DNA from: Spongospora subterranea f. sp. subterranea
Lineage: Eukaryota; Endomyxa: Phytomyxea; Phytomyxea; Plasmodiophorida
DNA: 64,000 nt
NCBI GenBank assembly: GCA_049724395.1
Contig: JAUGWO010000097.1
Span: 140,521-204,520, forward strand
Direction of reading: 5' to 3'
Positions within the stretch are counted from its first letter, which is position 1. Each line of letters starts with the position of its first letter. The notes beneath the pieces are model-generated. The model was given only the letters and a program-made list of their open reading frames with translations, was not told where the DNA came from and ran no database searches. Positions 60,700-64,000 of the stretch are shown in pieces. A program made the translations under genes and the position numbers.

Positions 60700-63600
60700 C
60701 TATTCCTGGACGATTCTAACTTGGTTAAATCCCAGCTCGACTTCCTTCTGGTCGAAGAGGCAGACCCGCCAGGCCACCGACAGATTAGGTGACGATAGGA
60801 CGAAAGGAAGTGCAGGTGCGGTCAAGGCGGCTGGATCTGAGGGCAGTGTGCCAACCACACGACCAATTATCGAGCGATTCAACGCGGAGACCTCTGATTC
60901 GTCAATCGCGCCGGCATTGAGCAGGGCGTTCATCTCCTTCAGCTGATCGATAAACGACTCCGACATGAAACGGCAATGACGTTAGACGTGCAATGGATAC
61001 TGTGTTGAGAACGATGTGGCCAGAAATATCCCCATAACATCATTTTATTGAGACTTCTTCGCTGAAATTGGGGGTGTCGCCCTTCGCCTTCATCTTGTCC
61101 ATGAAAAGAAAATCGTAATGTAACAGCTTATTAGGTCGGTCTGCATGTAATGCTTCCCCAAATGGCCTCGGTATCACAGTTCCTTTGTTCGCTTCACAAT
61201 GTAAGCACTCCCGTACAAATTTCAGGATATCGTTTTTTATGTTTTTCCACCAGAACCTTGCTTTCACGGCAATGTCGCCTCGACTCTTCGATGTCCTGCG
61301 CTGCTGCTGTGGGCAATGATCATAATCCTCACTGCCAACTCTTCTGATGGAATCCAAATCTTCCCTTTCGCGGTCTTGAAGACATCGTTATTATCGGCAT
61401 GTACACCGTCTTTCATGGTATCGCTGAAAATATGCTCCTTGTACACGTTCTGAATCGCCATAATTTCGCCCAGATCGGGCCAGACAAACGTAGTCACATG
61501 CAAAGGTCGAACCCTTTGATTGATTGAAACATCTTCAATAGCAGCGGCTCGGCCTTCCATCTCTGCATGTTGTGCCCATCGCGTTAGTAGATCAGCCCAT
61601 ACGTTGTCAGATCCTGAAATATGACGAATGCTATACTTGTAAGCTAAAAGTTTGGTGGCCCACCGCTCGAGCCTGTCGCAAAGGTGCCTTCCCTTCTCGC
61701 TTGCCCTTTCCGACGGGTCCAAGATATACACTAGGTTTCGATGATCCGTGAATATCACGAATCCTTTCTCTCTTAACAGAAAATGTCTTAAACGCCCAAC
61801 CGCCTCGATGATTGGGAATGCCTCTTTCTCAATCGTCGACCATAGGAGGGACGCCCCTTCCGCTAAGAAAAACCAATGTCGCATGTCGCTGTTAACTAAT
61901 ATCCTCCAGGCCAATATCCTCTTCTGGCACTTGTGTCAGCACGACGGCCCAATGTTGGTCGCTAGCGTCAGTAAATAAACAGAACGGTTTGTCGGCATCT
62001 GGATGTGCCAGCTCCACAACGTTGGCCACAACCTCTTTTGCGTGTTGGAAGCTGTGTCGATGCTGCTCATCCCATCCTATCTCCGATAGTTTTACCTTGT
62101 TCATCACATTCCTCTTACTAGACCAAGCGATCTTCATAGCTTCATTTTTCGCTTCTTGTAAGAAATGGATATGCTTCGTGAACTCAGGAATGGCGACCGG
62201 AGCCATCCTAATGCACAGATAAACTGCTGCAGTTCTCCATCGTTCTGCGGCTCCTCCATATTTTTCAATGATTCAACCAGCGTAGGGTCGGGTCGAATCG
62301 AATGCCTGTACCAGAGATAATTCTCCCACACCAATGGACTTCCCGGTTAAATTAATCACAGCGACGTGCATTCAACTTTATCCCGAATAAGTCCAAACGC
62401 TTAAACACCAGACGTAAATTTTCAAGCGACTCTTGAACAGTAGGTGCAAAAATTAACAAATCATCGATCCACAACAGGGTGTTCTTATGAAGATAGACAC
62501 CAAGTGCCTCCTGCATCCCCGCTTGGAAGCATGCGACAGCATCTGTGGCTCCCTGAACCACTCTAGTCGGTGTGTAGACGTCTTCATCAGTCATAAATGA
62601 CAGTAGCTCCTGTGATTCTTCTGCAAGAGGGAACTGCCGATACCCTTTGTAAGCGTCCAGCGTTGCGAAGTAACTGGCCCCGGCTAGTCGCCCCATCACG
62701 ATTTCCAGTGACGACATCGGCCAGGCTACAGGTTCGGTGTCTGCATTGATTCCTCGGAGGTCCACCGTCATTCGGTATCCACGATTGTTAGGTTTCGAGA
62801 CTAACAGCACTGATGAGGTGTATCTTGATCGGATGTTTCTATAAACATAACCGTTAGTTTCCAGTTCCTTCACAAATTCACGTAGAAAGTCAGAGTACCT
62901 AAGAGGGTGTCGTCTCGGATTGCATCTTCGCGGCCGTGACCCTTCCTTAAGATGGATTCTTATCGGTCGGACATTGGCCGGAGGGTCGGCTCCCAAACGA
63001 ACTCGAAACAGATCGGGAACTTGATCAATGATTGCCTTCAGGGCTTCCATCGTCGCGTCATCGGCACCATTCCCACCGGTCCGTCTAATCATCTCTCGCT
63101 TCGCATCCTCGAGATCCTCTGAGCCTTCGCCAGTGTGGTCAGCCTTCATATCGTCATCTGCTGCAATTAATATCTTTGCGGCGGCGTAGCTTTCAGCTTC
63201 GCTATCCTCAGTTTGATGTCGGATCAATTTCTCAAGCGCTGTCGTCGGATCGATCCCCAGACAGGTAAGCACCGGCCTTTCAATTAAAACAGTTTCCATC
63301 TCTGCATCCATAACCCAGCATCGCACTAGTGGCAGTGTGATGTCTCCAACCGCCGTCCCGATAGTGACAGGGATATCAACGAATCCCCTGACAATCGGCG
63401 CAATTCCATCACAGCTGGCCCTTTTCGCCGCGAACTGAACCTTGATCACTTGATGGACGAGCTACACTTTAGGGTTCTTGCTTTGAATCTCCTTCAGCAA
63501 CGACCCTGGAATATATGTATGATCCTCCCCACTATCAAGTTGAGTTGGATACTGGCACCCTTGTCCAAAACCCCGACTGTTTCTTCCTCTTCTCGACGCG

Positions 63601-64000
63601 TAACTTCTCCGCTCGAGTCTCCACTTTGCCCAACGCCTTCTTGTTCTTGAATTCGGCGATTAACTTTTCCCGCTCTTCCTTGGTGATTCTCTGCTGGCAT
63701 TCAGAAAGCCAGTGGGCCCCTCCACATTTCAGACATCCATCAGTAGGCTTCTCTGTCCTTGGCTTCCATGAATCCTTCCAGTACTTGCTCGTGACATTGT
63801 TTGAAGCCCCTCTGTTAATCACCCTAGTGGACTCGTGACCGTTAGACTTCTTGTCCTGTTTCTCCTGATCCCCTTTTATGTGGCGTTCGCCACCGTGTAA
63901 ATGTCGATGCCCGATGAACCTCGTCCTGGTTTGTAACGATTCTTAGAAGTACGTCGAACAACTCTCGGCAGTCTTTGCGAGCTTTTCGATGGTTGAACTT
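60700..64000 (-). mobile_element. Ty3/gypsy-family LTR retroelement, broken and incomplete in window
   Basis: A minus-strand retroelement fossil entering from the right edge. In order of reading: the end of gag with a zinc knuckle (CLKCGGAHWLSEC, near 63730), a retropepsin-like protease stretch (about 63500-63250), reverse transcriptase (about 63100-62350; WIDDLLIF is the YxDD-box equivalent), RNase H (about 61950-61550) and the zinc-binding N-terminus and start of integrase (about 61400-61040). The rest of integrase is not evident, and no LTR was recognised at its left end. The order PR-RT-RH-IN defines Ty3/gypsy. Frames are still long, so it is fairly young, but it is broken in about four to six places and is not functional as seen. 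Confidence 0.88.

Overview
This window is nuclear DNA from a flagellated unicellular eukaryote. Genes sit on both strands and are cut by many short GT-AG introns of about 45-100 bp; many of these I could place by restoring known protein families across them. Cilium genes (CFAP299, an EF-hand/WD40 protein, a DPY30-motif protein) show that it makes a flagellum. The right-end Ty3/gypsy element has a reverse transcriptase of a style I associate with oomycetes and related zoosporic protists. A zoosporic SAR-lineage organism (oomycete or phytomyxean) is my best inference, but the sequence alone does not fix the taxon.

Layout. 0-12 kb holds a thiolase 3' end, a secreted subtilase-propeptide-like protein with no protease, a RING-H2 ligase, a long EF-hand/WD40 gene, an LEA-like stress protein, an unknown acidic protein, CFAP299 and a KCTD/BTB protein. 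12-19 kb is gene-poor, with coding-like scraps, an F-box-like ORF, direct repeats and a probable Harbinger-like relic. 19-22.4 kb is an ABCG transporter with a cysteine-rich ectodomain. 22.6-25.2 kb is a 52-bp satellite interrupted by a short transposon-like insertion that carries its own target duplication. 25-54 kb is a compact housekeeping block: NRDE2, a DPY30-motif protein, THOC2, a DHHC acyltransferase, BCKDHB, a DH-PH-zinc-finger Rho exchange factor, an ARID2/Rsc9-like chromatin protein, importin alpha, Prp43/DHX15, NIFK, an acetylpolyamine-amidohydrolase-type deacetylase, SF3A2 and a small RING protein. 54.7-56.7 kb is a 74-bp satellite. 56.7-60.3 kb is mostly AT-rich sequence with nothing firm, followed by a decayed retroelement fragment. 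60.7-64 kb is a broken Ty3/gypsy element running off the right edge.

Shared biology. Several genes act on nuclear RNA: NRDE2 (exosome/MTR4 regulation), THOC2 (mRNA export), Prp43 (spliceosome disassembly and ribosome biogenesis), SF3A2 (U2 snRNP) and NIFK (pre-rRNA processing). Others serve chromatin (ARID2-like, perhaps the deacetylase), nuclear import (importin alpha), mitochondrial catabolism (thiolase, BCKDHB) and the flagellum. I see no operon-like logic. Three convergent pairs end within about 17-54 bp of each other.

Limits. Exon borders were placed by eye. Starts of the WD40, ARID and DHHC genes are uncertain. The stretches 12.3-18.9 kb and 49.5-51.2 kb contain coding-like pieces that I could not assemble into genes. 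I found no convincing tRNA, rRNA or CRISPR.
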